Assembly: GCA_947473045.1 (NCBI GenBank)
Contig: CANJCO010000015.1
Location: 24,946-88,945 of the forward strand
Source: Myxococcales bacterium
GTDB taxonomy: Bacteria; Myxococcota_A; Polyangia; Polyangiales; Polyangiaceae
DNA length: 64,000 nt
Direction: 5' to 3'
Shown here: positions 45,642 through 53,054 of the stretch, in pieces
Layout: the number at the start of each line of letters is the position of its first letter
How positions within the stretch are numbered: position 1 is the first letter of the stretch
Notes under the pieces: generated by a model
Databases searched by the model: none
What the model saw: only the letters and a program-made list of their open reading frames with translations
Told to the model about the DNA's origin: nothing
Translations under genes and position numbers: made by a program

Positions 45642-46949
45642 TTAGTCGGCGTCGAACGCCACCGTGGTCGCGCTCGCGAGCTCGCCGCAGGCGTCACGCA
45701 CAGCATTGAACGACGTGCTTGCCGTACCGACGACCGCGATCGTGAGATCGCGAGGCGAGATGCGCGCCTGAATGGCCGCGTTGATCTCCTCGAGCTTCGT
45801 AGAAAGCACGCGCTCCGTGTAGTCGCCGTAGTAGCCGGGCATCAAGCCGAGCACGTCTTCGTCGAGCAGCTGGTGCACGCGCTTGCTGGCGGTATCGATG
45901 TCGAAGGCAAACGAGCGCACGAGATATTTTGAAACGAACGCGTGCTCGCGCGCCGTGATGCCGCCCTGCGTCCATTTTTGGAGCAGGTCGAGCTCGAGGG
46001 CCACGCACGGCGCAGCGTCGGTCGCACCGGGGAAGGTCCACATACTAAACGAGTGCCTCGCCCGGTCGATGTTCAGACGCGACGACGCGCCGTAAGACCA
46101 GCCGCGCTTGCTGCGGACTTCTTTCATCAGGCGGGCGGTGAACGTGCCGCCGAACACGGCGTTGCCAACGAGCAGGGCGCTGTGATCGGCGTCGTGCGGC
46201 GAAGTGCCCAGTCCGCCAATCACGATTTGCGTCTGGGATCGGTCGGGCTTGTCGACGAACACGAGCCTGCGGCCCTGCACAGGCGCCGGCTCGGGAGTCA
46301 CGTCCGGCGTCGAGCTGCCCTGGGGCACCGACATCACGATGCGCTCTGCGAGGCGCGCGGCGCGCTCTACCGACACATCGCCGGCGACAGCGAGCACGAG
46401 GTTGCCTCGAACGAAATGCGTTGCGAGGCTCTGCGCGACTTCGTGGCGCGAGATGCCTTCGAGCGTGGACTGCGTGCCGCGAGACGAGCGACCGTAAGGA
46501 TGCCCCGCGAACACCGCGCGGCGAAAGGCCCGCTCGGCCAGCGAGCGATCGTTGTCGCGCGCTTCGAGGATTTCGGCTCGCGTCTCGCGCAGGAGCCGCG
46601 CCAGCTCGGCCTCGTCTACCGTCGGACTCGACAGCAGGCGGCACAGCAGCGACACGAACGCGTCGACGTTGCGCGAAATGACCTGCCCGTAGAGGGTGGT
46701 CACCGAGGAGCCGACGTCGATGGCCAGCTCGGCGCCGAGGCGGTCGATGGTGTCTTCGATGTCAGCAGAAGAGAGCCCGTCCGCGCCGCGCCTCAGCATT
46801 CTCAGGGCAATGCGCAGCAGCCCGTCGCGCCCGACCGGATCGAGCGCACACCCGGTGCGCGTCGCGATCGTGATGCTGACGAGCGGTACCGCGTGCGATT
46901 CGAGCGCGTAGAGCGTCGCTCCGCCCGGCAGTTCGCGGCGTTCGGTCAA
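45642..46949 (-). CDS. M16-family protein lacking the zinc site (non-catalytic partner subunit)
   Basis: A 435-residue two-domain M16 fold. The HxxEH zinc motif expected near residue 45 is replaced by GRDGLLRIALRMLRRGADG, so it cannot hydrolyse peptides alone. It keeps the C-terminal substrate-binding Arg/Tyr motif RSKRGWSYGASSRLN (about 276-290) and FGGTFTARLMKEVR. Paired M16 genes encode an active and an inactive subunit that form a heterodimer, as in mitochondrial processing peptidase alpha/beta and Sphingomonas peptidase systems. The start is TTG at 46949, overlapping the stop of the catalytic subunit gene as TTGA, with GGGAGG seven bases upstream. Confidence 0.87.
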   Translation of the reverse strand: MTERRELPGGATLYALESHAVPLVSITIATRTGCALDPVGRDGLLRIALRMLRRGADGLSSADIEDTIDRLGAELAIDVGSSVTTLYGQVISRNVDAFVSLLCRLLSSPTVDEAELARLLRETRAEILEARDNDRSLAERAFRRAVFAGHPYGRSSRGTQSTLEGISRHEVAQSLATHFVRGNLVLAVAGDVSVERAARLAERIVMSVPQGSSTPDVTPEPAPVQGRRLVFVDKPDRSQTQIVIGGLGTSPHDADHSALLVGNAVFGGTFTARLMKEVRSKRGWSYGASSRLNIDRARHSFSMWTFPGATDAAPCVALELDLLQKWTQGGITAREHAFVSKYLVRSFAFDIDTASKRVHQLLDEDVLGLMPGYYGDYTERVLSTKLEEINAAIQARISPRDLTIAVVGTASTSFNAVRDACGELASATTVAFDAD

Positions 46950-48292
46950 GACGCACCTCCCGATTCAGGCTTGACGACGACGATGGTGCGCGAGGTGGGC
47001 ACGAGCGCCTTCCGGGCTGCCGTGCGTACGTCGCTCGGTGTGACTCTGCGGATCGCCTCGAGCCGCCGGTGCACGCCGGATGGATCGCCCAGGACGGTCT
47101 CGTAGAACCCGATCTGCTCCGCCTTGCCCGAGGCCGTTTCGAGCCCTTGAAGCGTGGACAGCTCGAGCCGGGCCTTCGCCCTCTCGAGCTCGTCGTCGGT
47201 GACCACCGCCGTGGCCACCCGCGCGATTTCGGCGTCGAGCTCCGCCAGAACGCTCCGGGAATCAGAGCCGTCGCGCAACGTAAAATACATCTCGAAGAGG
47301 CCCGGATCGCGAAAGGTCGACACCCACCCGCGCAGGTCGGTGACCGTCTCGTCGCGAACCACGAGGCTGCGATACAGACGCGACGCGCGGCCCGCGAACA
47401 GCACCTCTGCGAGCACCGACAGCGGCGCGTGGTCCACGTCGCCGAGGGCAGGGCCGCGATAGCCGATGAGCAGCTTCTCGGTCGGGGTGGGCTTGCTGAG
47501 CACGACGCGCCGCTCTTCGGTCTGGGGCGGCTCCGGGTGCGTGTCTTCGTGCGGGATTTTTGCAGCCGTCAGGGCGCCGTAGGCCTTCGATATTTTTTCG
47601 AGCAGCGACGGCTCCGAAAAGTCGCCAACGACCACGAGCGTCGCGTTGTTGGGCGCGTAATACGTAGCGTAAAACTCGCGGCAGTCTTCTGGCGTGTACG
47701 CCTCGATGTCCTTCATCCAGCCGATCGTGGGCCAGTGATAGGGGTGCACCGTGAAGGCCAGCTTGTACAGCTCCTCGTTGGCCGACCCCTCGACGTCGTC
47801 TTCCACGCGAAATCGCCGCTCGTTGGTGACCACTTCGCGCTCGCTGGTGACCTGCGGCTCGCGCAGCACCAAATGCGCCATGCGATCGCTCTCGAGCTTC
47901 ACGGCGAGGCCAAGGCGATCTTTGGGGAGCGCTTCGTAATAGTACGTCCAGTCGAACCACGTCGCCGCGTTGCTTTCGGCGCCGCTCTCTTCAAGCTTTC
48001 GGTCGAATTCTCCTGCGCCGAGATTGCTCGTCTCGTTGAACATCAGGTGTTCAAAAAAGTGTGCGAGACCAGTCTTGCCCGGCGTCTCGTGGCGCGATCC
48101 GACGCTAAACCAAGTGGAATACGATACGACCGGCGCGCTCTTGTCGACCAGCAGCAGCACCTGCAACCCGTTGGTGAGTCGGTAGCGCTGCACGGCGGTG
48201 TCGCCGAACACGTGGCTGCCGAGGTAGGTCACGGCGCACGCCTGCGAGGCGAGGGCCGCGTTCACGCGGGTAACGATCTGCTCTCTGTTCAT
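46946..48292 (-). CDS. M16-family zinc metallopeptidase (catalytic subunit)
   Basis: A 448-residue peptidase with the inverted zinc motif HFFEH (His78, Glu81, His82) and the distal ligand Glu158 in REVVTNERR, 76 residues later as in the family. GLAHFFEHLMFNET, NAATWFDWTYYYEALP and the second-domain segment EVLFAGRASRLYRSLV are further marks. No signal peptide is visible, so it may be cytoplasmic, although some M16 proteins in these bacteria are exported by other means. It is coupled with the inactive M16 subunit through a TTGA overlap. lepA lies 140 bases upstream on the same strand; that gap shows GC-rich inverted repeats but no clear gene. Confidence 0.92.
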   Translation of the reverse strand: MNREQIVTRVNAALASQACAVTYLGSHVFGDTAVQRYRLTNGLQVLLLVDKSAPVVSYSTWFSVGSRHETPGKTGLAHFFEHLMFNETSNLGAGEFDRKLEESGAESNAATWFDWTYYYEALPKDRLGLAVKLESDRMAHLVLREPQVTSEREVVTNERRFRVEDDVEGSANEELYKLAFTVHPYHWPTIGWMKDIEAYTPEDCREFYATYYAPNNATLVVVGDFSEPSLLEKISKAYGALTAAKIPHEDTHPEPPQTEERRVVLSKPTPTEKLLIGYRGPALGDVDHAPLSVLAEVLFAGRASRLYRSLVVRDETVTDLRGWVSTFRDPGLFEMYFTLRDGSDSRSVLAELDAEIARVATAVVTDDELERAKARLELSTLQGLETASGKAEQIGFYETVLGDPSGVHRRLEAIRRVTPSDVRTAARKALVPTSRTIVVVKPESGGAS

Positions 48293-48432
48293 TCAGTATC
48301 CATTCGAGTCGGTGGTGGCGCGCGACCGCCCGCCATCCCGAGGGAGGGTGGCAACCGGGCGGCGCCGGATCGCCGCGCAGAGGCGGCGCTCTTGCGTGCA
48401 GAATGCAATCTTTTCGGCCGCGGCCGCGCGGC

Positions 48433-50244
48433 TCAGGAGTCGACCTTCAAGATCGCGAGGAAAGCTTCCTGCGGTATCTCGACCGAGCCGACTTGCTTCA
48501 TGCGCTTTTTACCCTCTTTTTGCTTCTCGAGGAGCTTGCGCTTGCGGCTGATGTCGCCGCCGTAACACTTCGCCGTCACGTCCTTGCGCAGGGCGCGCAC
48601 CGTCTCTCGCGCGATGATCTTGCCCCCGATAGCGGCTTGAATCGCGACCTCGTACTGCTGCTGCGGCACGAACTCTTTGAGCTTCTCAGACAGCCCTCGG
48701 CCGCGGTGGTAGGCGCGGTCTTTGTGCACGATAATCGACAGAGCGTCGAGCGGCTCTCCGTTGACCATGATGTCGACCTTGACCAGCTGGCCGGGCTTGT
48801 AGCCGATGACCTCGTAGTCCATCGACGCGTAGCCGCGCGAGACGCTCTTGAGCTTGTCGTGGAAGTCGAAGAGCACTTCGCCGAAAGGCAGCTCGTAAAT
48901 GATGATGACGCGATCCTGGCTCGCGTACTTCAAGTCAATCTGCGAGCCGCGCTTGTCCTGACATAGCGACAAAACGGCGCCCACGTAGTCCGTGGGCACG
49001 TGAATCGCCATCTTGACGTACGGCTCTTCAATCCGCTCGACGTACTGCGCGAGCGGGAGCTTGGCCGGGTTGTCGACCCGCACCTGCGTGCCGTCGGTTT
49101 TGTAGACCTGATACACGACGCTCGGCGCGGTCGTGATGAGGTCGAGGTTGAACTCGCGCTCGAGCCGCTCCTGAATGATTTCCATGTGGAGCAGCCCGAG
49201 GAAGCCACAGCGGAACCCGAAGCCGAGCGCCTCGGAGGAGTCGGGTTCAAAGTTGAACGCCGCGTCGTTCAGGTGCAGCTTCTCGAGCGCATCGCGAAGG
49301 GCAGGGTAGTCGGAGCTGTCGGTCGGGAAGATGCCCGCGAAGACCATCGGCTTGACGTCTTTGAAGCCGGGAAGCGCGTCGGTCGACTGCCTCGACGGCA
49401 GCGCGTGCGTGATCGTGTCGCCGACCTTGGTGTCGTGGACGCTGCGGATGTTTGCGGCGATGAAGCCGACCTCTCCCGCGCCGATTTCCTCGAGCGCCAC
49501 AGCGAAAGGCTGAAAACTGCCGATTTCGGTGACTTCGTACTCGGTCTTCGTGACCATGAAGCGAATTTTGTCGCCGCGCTTGATGCAGCCGTCGAGCACG
49601 CGAACCATGACCATGGCGCCGCGATACGCGTCGTACCAGGTGTCGAAAATCAGGGCCCGGAGGTTGCCTTCGGGGTTGCCCCTGGGCGGGGGGACTTTGA
49701 GCACGATTTGCTCAAGGATGTCGGCGACCCCGACACCGGTCTTGCCGCTGCAGGAGACCGCGTCCGCGCAGTCGAGGCCGATGACCTGCTCGATCTGCTC
49801 TTTCGTCTTTTCGACGTCGCTCGACGGAAGGTCGACCTTGTTGAGCACGGGCAGGATCTCGAGGCCCTGATCGAGCGCGAGATAGACGTTGGCGAGGGTC
49901 TGCGCTTCGACGCCCTGCGTGGAGTCAACCACCAGAATCGCGCCTTCGCAGGCCGACAGAGAGCGCGACACCTCGTAGTTGAAGTCGACGTGTCCGGGGG
50001 TGTCGATCAGGTTCAGCTGATAGACCTGCCCGTCTTTGGCGACGTATTTGAGGCGAACGTTCTGCGCTTTGATGGTGATGCCGCGCTCACGCTCGATGTC
50101 CATCTTGTCGAGGAACTGCTCACGCGCCTCGCGGGAGCTGACGGCGCCGGTGACCTCGAGAATGCGGTCGGCGAGCGTCGACTTGCCGTGATCGATGTGC
50201 GCGATGATCGAGAAGTTGCGGATGTGCGACTGCGGAATAGACAT
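48433..50244 (-). CDS. lepA: Elongation factor 4 (LepA)
   Basis: Ribosome-associated GTPase that remodels stalled or back-translocated elongation complexes and aids initiation. The 603-residue length is standard. Motifs: P-loop AHIDHGKST (15-23), [17 protein letters not shown] (switch II), NKVDLP (guanine specificity), [13 protein letters not shown] (domain III) and the LepA-specific C-terminal domain with [29 protein letters not shown] at 50244 is chosen because [15 protein letters not shown] is the typical N-terminus; the open frame upstream is noise. The ribbon-helix-helix gene ends 100 bases upstream on the same strand, so both may share a transcript. Confidence 0.97.
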   Translation of the reverse strand: MSIPQSHIRNFSIIAHIDHGKSTLADRILEVTGAVSSREAREQFLDKMDIERERGITIKAQNVRLKYVAKDGQVYQLNLIDTPGHVDFNYEVSRSLSACEGAILVVDSTQGVEAQTLANVYLALDQGLEILPVLNKVDLPSSDVEKTKEQIEQVIGLDCADAVSCSGKTGVGVADILEQIVLKVPPPRGNPEGNLRALIFDTWYDAYRGAMVMVRVLDGCIKRGDKIRFMVTKTEYEVTEIGSFQPFAVALEEIGAGEVGFIAANIRSVHDTKVGDTITHALPSRQSTDALPGFKDVKPMVFAGIFPTDSSDYPALRDALEKLHLNDAAFNFEPDSSEALGFGFRCGFLGLLHMEIIQERLEREFNLDLITTAPSVVYQVYKTDGTQVRVDNPAKLPLAQYVERIEEPYVKMAIHVPTDYVGAVLSLCQDKRGSQIDLKYASQDRVIIIYELPFGEVLFDFHDKLKSVSRGYASMDYEVIGYKPGQLVKVDIMVNGEPLDALSIIVHKDRAYHRGRGLSEKLKEFVPQQQYEVAIQAAIGGKIIARETVRALRKDVTAKCYGGDISRKRKLLEKQKEGKKRMKQVGSVEIPQEAFLAILKVDS

Positions 50245-50344
50245 GCTGGGGCTCGTGCGCCTTCGACGCGGGGACGGGGTCTTAGCACATTGCGCCCGGC
50301 TGCGGCGCGAGCGACGGTGCGGGCTGCGCTCGCTCGCGCGCGGG

Positions 50345-50641
50345 TTACTTTTTCTGAGCGGGCGCTTCGACGCTGATCTGCGGCGAGCTTCGATCGGAGC
50401 GGGCTCTCGGAGCTTCCCGCGTGACGTCATCGTCGGCGACATCGCGCGGGCGCTTGGCGGGCGCTTCATCGACGAGCGGAAGCTGGCCTGGCAGCACGTG
50501 CTGATAGTGCCGGAGCACGAGGTCGATGCCTTCGCGGATGTAGACCGCGACGGGAACCTTCGTGCGTTCGTGCAGGAGCTTGAGCCGGTCGCTCTGCTCG
50601 GCGGTCACGTAGATCGTCGTCGAGATTTTCTTACGCGACAT
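50345..50641 (-). CDS. Ribbon-helix-helix DNA-binding protein
   Basis: A 98-residue protein. Residues 4-46 ([17 protein letters not shown]... [14 protein letters not shown]) form a CopG/Arc-type ribbon-helix-helix: strand KISTTIYV, helix [13 protein letters not shown], turn, helix [16 protein letters not shown]. The C-terminal half is Pro/Asp/Arg-rich and probably disordered. Such proteins bind DNA as dimers or tetramers on short direct or inverted repeats, often in their own promoters. Two GTATGTTCA direct repeats lie in its predicted promoter. ATG 50641 is used with GAGGA upstream; a longer frame to 50785 would read through that promoter. No toxin gene is paired with it, so an antitoxin role is not supported. 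Confidence 0.78.
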   Translation of the reverse strand: MSRKKISTTIYVTAEQSDRLKLLHERTKVPVAVYIREGIDLVLRHYQHVLPGQLPLVDEAPAKRPRDVADDDVTREAPRARSDRSSPQISVEAPAQKK

Positions 50642-50756
50642 CGCCCAGTTTCCTCGGTAGAGCGCACCCTTTGGCTGACATCGATCGAGAGGCAGGACCA
50701 ACCGACCGCTGCAGCCATCGGCAGACCGTGATGGTCTTCCCGGAAAGCGCTCTGAA

Positions 50757-50792
50757 TGAACATACAATACGTGAACATACGTCACCTTTCAA
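50757..50792 (-). promoter_or_regulatory. Promoter of the RHH gene with overlapping direct-repeat operator
   Basis: On the minus strand, TTGAAA (50792-50787), 17 bases, then TATTGT (50769-50764) is a good sigma70-like promoter. The 9-base sequence GTATGTTCA occurs twice in the same orientation, at 50780-50772 in the spacer and 50765-50757 at the end of the -10/start region, 15 bases apart. That is a classic layout for repression, most simply autorepression by the RHH protein. Confidence 0.55.
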
Positions 50793-50883
50793 GGACGACG
50801 CCTGTTTTGTGTAAGACGCGCAATTTCATACAGATGGGCTGCGTCTTCTGACGCGCATGCTTAGCGGTCGGGAAGCCGCTCAA

Positions 50884-50899
50884 CGTTCGCGCGCGAACG
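50884..50899. promoter_or_regulatory. 16-base perfect palindrome upstream of the Asp-rich lipoprotein pair
   Basis: CGTTCGCGCGCGAACG is a perfect inverted repeat about 180 bases before the lipoprotein start. Its centre is alternating CG, so it could occur by chance in this composition, but the outer GTTC/GAAC arms resemble half-sites of dimeric regulators. Confidence 0.3.
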
Positions 50900-51075
50900 C
50901 CCGGACGTGGGCGTGGTCTCCTCGGCCGCGACGGCTGGCTGCGAAAGCGGGGCGCTGACCGGTCTGCGACACGTGGCTTGCCCCGATGGCGTGCGCGCGA
51001 CTATCGTGATCGCTTGCGGCGGTCGCCGCTCGTGGAACGCGGGGCAGGCTCGCGGCTACATCGACAAGGGACACG

Positions 51076-51924
51076 ATGATTCTTCGCTCAGTCGCGTTTG
51101 GTATCTGCCGTGCGCGGCGGTCCCGGTTGGCCCTCGCGGTGGCTTTGCCCGCTCTTGTCGGTGCTCTGTGGAGCTGCGGCGGCAACGAGGCCGCGCTGCC
51201 GGCGCCAGTCGCCGAGCCGACGCAGTCCGACACGCGCAGCGCCCTTGAGTCGCTCGTACACGAGAAGTGCGATGAGTCCGGCAATCGCGTCGAGGCAACC
51301 GATGCCAATAACGACGGCAAGCCCGACATCCGGCGCATCTTCGATGCCAGGTCGGGCGCCGAACTTTGCCGCGCCTCCGATCTGACGCACGACGGAAAGT
51401 CCGAGATGTTCGAGTACTTCGACGCGGCCGGAACGCTGCGGCGGAGAGAGGTTGGCTTCGACAGAACCGAGGCCATCGGAGCCGTGGAGCTTTTCGAATC
51501 CGGCAAGCTCGTCAAGCGCCTCCTCGACACGACCGGGCAGCGTCACGTCGACACGTGGGACACCTTCGATCCGGCGACAGGCAAGCGCACCAAGCGCGAG
51601 CGCGACACGACGAGCGACGGAAAAGTCGACCAGTGGTGGACGTTCAACGACGATGGCACGACCACGATCGCGAGCGACCGAAACAACGATGGTCAGCCCG
51701 ACACTGACGCCGTCGTTACGCTAAACGCCGCCGGATCGCTCGTTGCTCCTGACGCGGGCGCGACTACCGCGGCCAGCGACGCAGGCGCCGCCGCGCCTCC
51801 GCCCCCTCCGCCCCCGCCTCCCGTGATGATGCCCGAGATTGTTGCGCCGCCCGCGGATGCCGGCGCCGATTCAGGTCAGAAAAAAACGGCCCCCGCTGGT
51901 GCCAAGGCCAAAGGTAGCCCATGA
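51076..51924 (+). CDS. Asp-rich repeat lipoprotein 1
   Basis: A 282-residue lipoprotein with lipobox VGALWSC (Cys34). The body (about 60-225) carries repeated short blocks of the type D-x-N-x-D-G-K-x-D (DANNDGKPDIRR, DTTSDGKVDQWW, DRNNDGQPDTDA), each followed by an aromatic or basic strand. These look like calcium-binding thrombospondin-3/EF-like turns between beta hairpins. A Pro9 run and an Ala/Lys tail end the protein. ATG at 51076 has AAGGGA upstream. Its TGA overlaps the ATG of its paralogue (ATGA). Function unknown; the structure suggests a surface or periplasmic spacer. Confidence 0.7.
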   Translation: MILRSVAFGICRARRSRLALAVALPALVGALWSCGGNEAALPAPVAEPTQSDTRSALESLVHEKCDESGNRVEATDANNDGKPDIRRIFDARSGAELCRASDLTHDGKSEMFEYFDAAGTLRRREVGFDRTEAIGAVELFESGKLVKRLLDTTGQRHVDTWDTFDPATGKRTKRERDTTSDGKVDQWWTFNDDGTTTIASDRNNDGQPDTDAVVTLNAAGSLVAPDAGATTAASDAGAAAPPPPPPPPPVMMPEIVAPPADAGADSGQKKTAPAGAKAKGSP

Positions 51925-52688
51925 AACGCCCGCTTTTCGTAACTAACCTGTCTCTGCTGCTCGTCAGTTCGATCGTCGCGTGCGCGTCGCCCCCACCTCC
52001 GCCGCCCGTGACGGTGAAGGCCGCTCCAGGTGGCAGCAAGAGCCAGGCGCAGTGGCCCGCAGACGACCAGTCCATGTGCGATTGGCGCAACAAACCCGAG
52101 CTCGAAGTGAGCGAAACCGCGGGCCCCGGAGCGATGAAGGCGAACATCCGGCGCGTGTACAAGATCGTCGGCGATGCAGACGACCGGCACAAGGCGCTCA
52201 TTTGCCGCGAGGTCGACACCAACCTCGACGGCGTGAAAGACATCGCCCGTACGTTTAACGCGAAGGGGGAGGCCATCCGCGAGATGGCCGACACCGATTA
52301 CGACGGCAAGCTCGATGTGTGGCTCGCGTTTTCGAAGGGCCGCGTTGTCGAGGAAATCGTCGACGACGCAGGCGACGGCAAGCCGCACGTTTGGAAGGCG
52401 TATCTCGACGGGCAACTGTCGCGAATCAAGCGCGACACCAACGGCGACGGAAAGCCCGATGTCTGGGAAATCTACACCAAAGGTCGCCTCGAGCGCATGG
52501 GGGTCGACCAGAGCTCCGACGGCCACGTCGATGTGTGGCTCCGCGACGAGCTGTGGCGCAAACAGATCGAAGACGAAGACAGCAAGGCGCTGCTGGCGAA
52601 GACCGACGGAGGCGCGGGGGCCGACGCAGGCGACGGCGGCGAATCGGGCGACGGCGGCGCCAAGGGCAAGCGCAAAGAAGGCCGCTAA
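51921..52688 (+). CDS. Asp-rich repeat lipoprotein 2
   Basis: A 255-residue paralogue of the preceding protein, translationally coupled to it. The leader ends SSIVAC (Cys21), followed by a Pro-rich linker. Five successive blocks of about 22-24 residues follow, from about 95 to 205: DTNLDGVKDIAR, DTDYDGKLDVWL, DDAGDGKPHVWK, DTNGDGKPDVWE and DQSSDGHVDVWL. Each places an acidic calcium-like turn before a tryptophan or basic strand. The C-terminal tail is Asp/Gly then Lys-rich. The regular period suggests a beta-solenoid or stacked-hairpin fold. It converges on the cupin gene, 12 bases away. Confidence 0.7.
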   Translation: MKRPLFVTNLSLLLVSSIVACASPPPPPPVTVKAAPGGSKSQAQWPADDQSMCDWRNKPELEVSETAGPGAMKANIRRVYKIVGDADDRHKALICREVDTNLDGVKDIARTFNAKGEAIREMADTDYDGKLDVWLAFSKGRVVEEIVDDAGDGKPHVWKAYLDGQLSRIKRDTNGDGKPDVWEIYTKGRLERMGVDQSSDGHVDVWLRDELWRKQIEDEDSKALLAKTDGGAGADAGDGGESGDGGAKGKRKEGR

Positions 52689-52700
52689 CGCAGCTTCGGA

Positions 52701-53054
52701 TCAGGGCAACGAAGTGCCCTCGCGGCCGTAGGCATCTTCGATGCGCACGACGTCGTCGAGGTCAGGCGTGGACACTTCGACAACGTCTACGTCTGTCACG
52801 GCGATCATGCGGTGGACGGTATGCGGCGCACAGTGGAACGACTCGCCCGCGATGAGCCGGAGCGTGTGCATCGCGTCGCCCTGGCCGAGCTCGAGATCCA
52901 TCTCGCCCGACTGAACGAAGAAGGTCTCATCCTTGCGCTCGTGGTACTGCCGTGAGAGCTTCTGCCCCCTCGCGATGTGGAGCATCTTGCCCACATAGCG
53001 ATCGGTCTCTGCCCACACCAGCTCGTAGCCCCACGGTTTGTTGACGCGACGCAT
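52701..53054 (-). CDS. Cupin protein of the type II mannose-6-phosphate isomerase family
   Basis: A 117-residue single cupin domain. VNKPWGYELVWAETDRYVGKML (split over 4-25), QKLSRQYHERKDETFFVQSGEMDLELG (metal ligands in HERKDE) and FHCAPHTVHRM (second motif) match the C-terminal isomerase cupin of bifunctional mannose-1-phosphate guanylyltransferases and its stand-alone relatives. Mannose-6-phosphate isomerisation is possible, but small cupins of this group are not all characterised. The ATG at 53054 is well fixed by homology and directly abuts the ATG of the divergent pseudouridine synthase gene; no intergenic base separates the two start codons. Confidence 0.82.
   Translation of the reverse strand: MRRVNKPWGYELVWAETDRYVGKMLHIARGQKLSRQYHERKDETFFVQSGEMDLELGQGDAMHTLRLIAGESFHCAPHTVHRMIAVTDVDVVEVSTPDLDDVVRIEDAYGREGTSLP

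Larger units (their letters stand above)
50642..51075. other. 434-base divergent intergenic region
   Basis: This region separates the minus-strand RHH gene from the plus-strand lipoprotein pair. It holds the RHH promoter/operator (50757-50792), an AT-rich stretch to about 50835, a 16-base palindrome at 50884-50899 and, before the lipoprotein ATG, AAGGGA as ribosome-binding site. Open frames inside it (for example 50907-51248 on the plus strand) have compositions like antisense noise. I see no RNA gene. Confidence 0.6.

Noticed and set aside
50907..51248. A 113-codon plus-strand frame before the Asp-rich lipoprotein
   Set aside because: It overlaps the lipoprotein start in another frame, has no ribosome-binding site and shows no domain.
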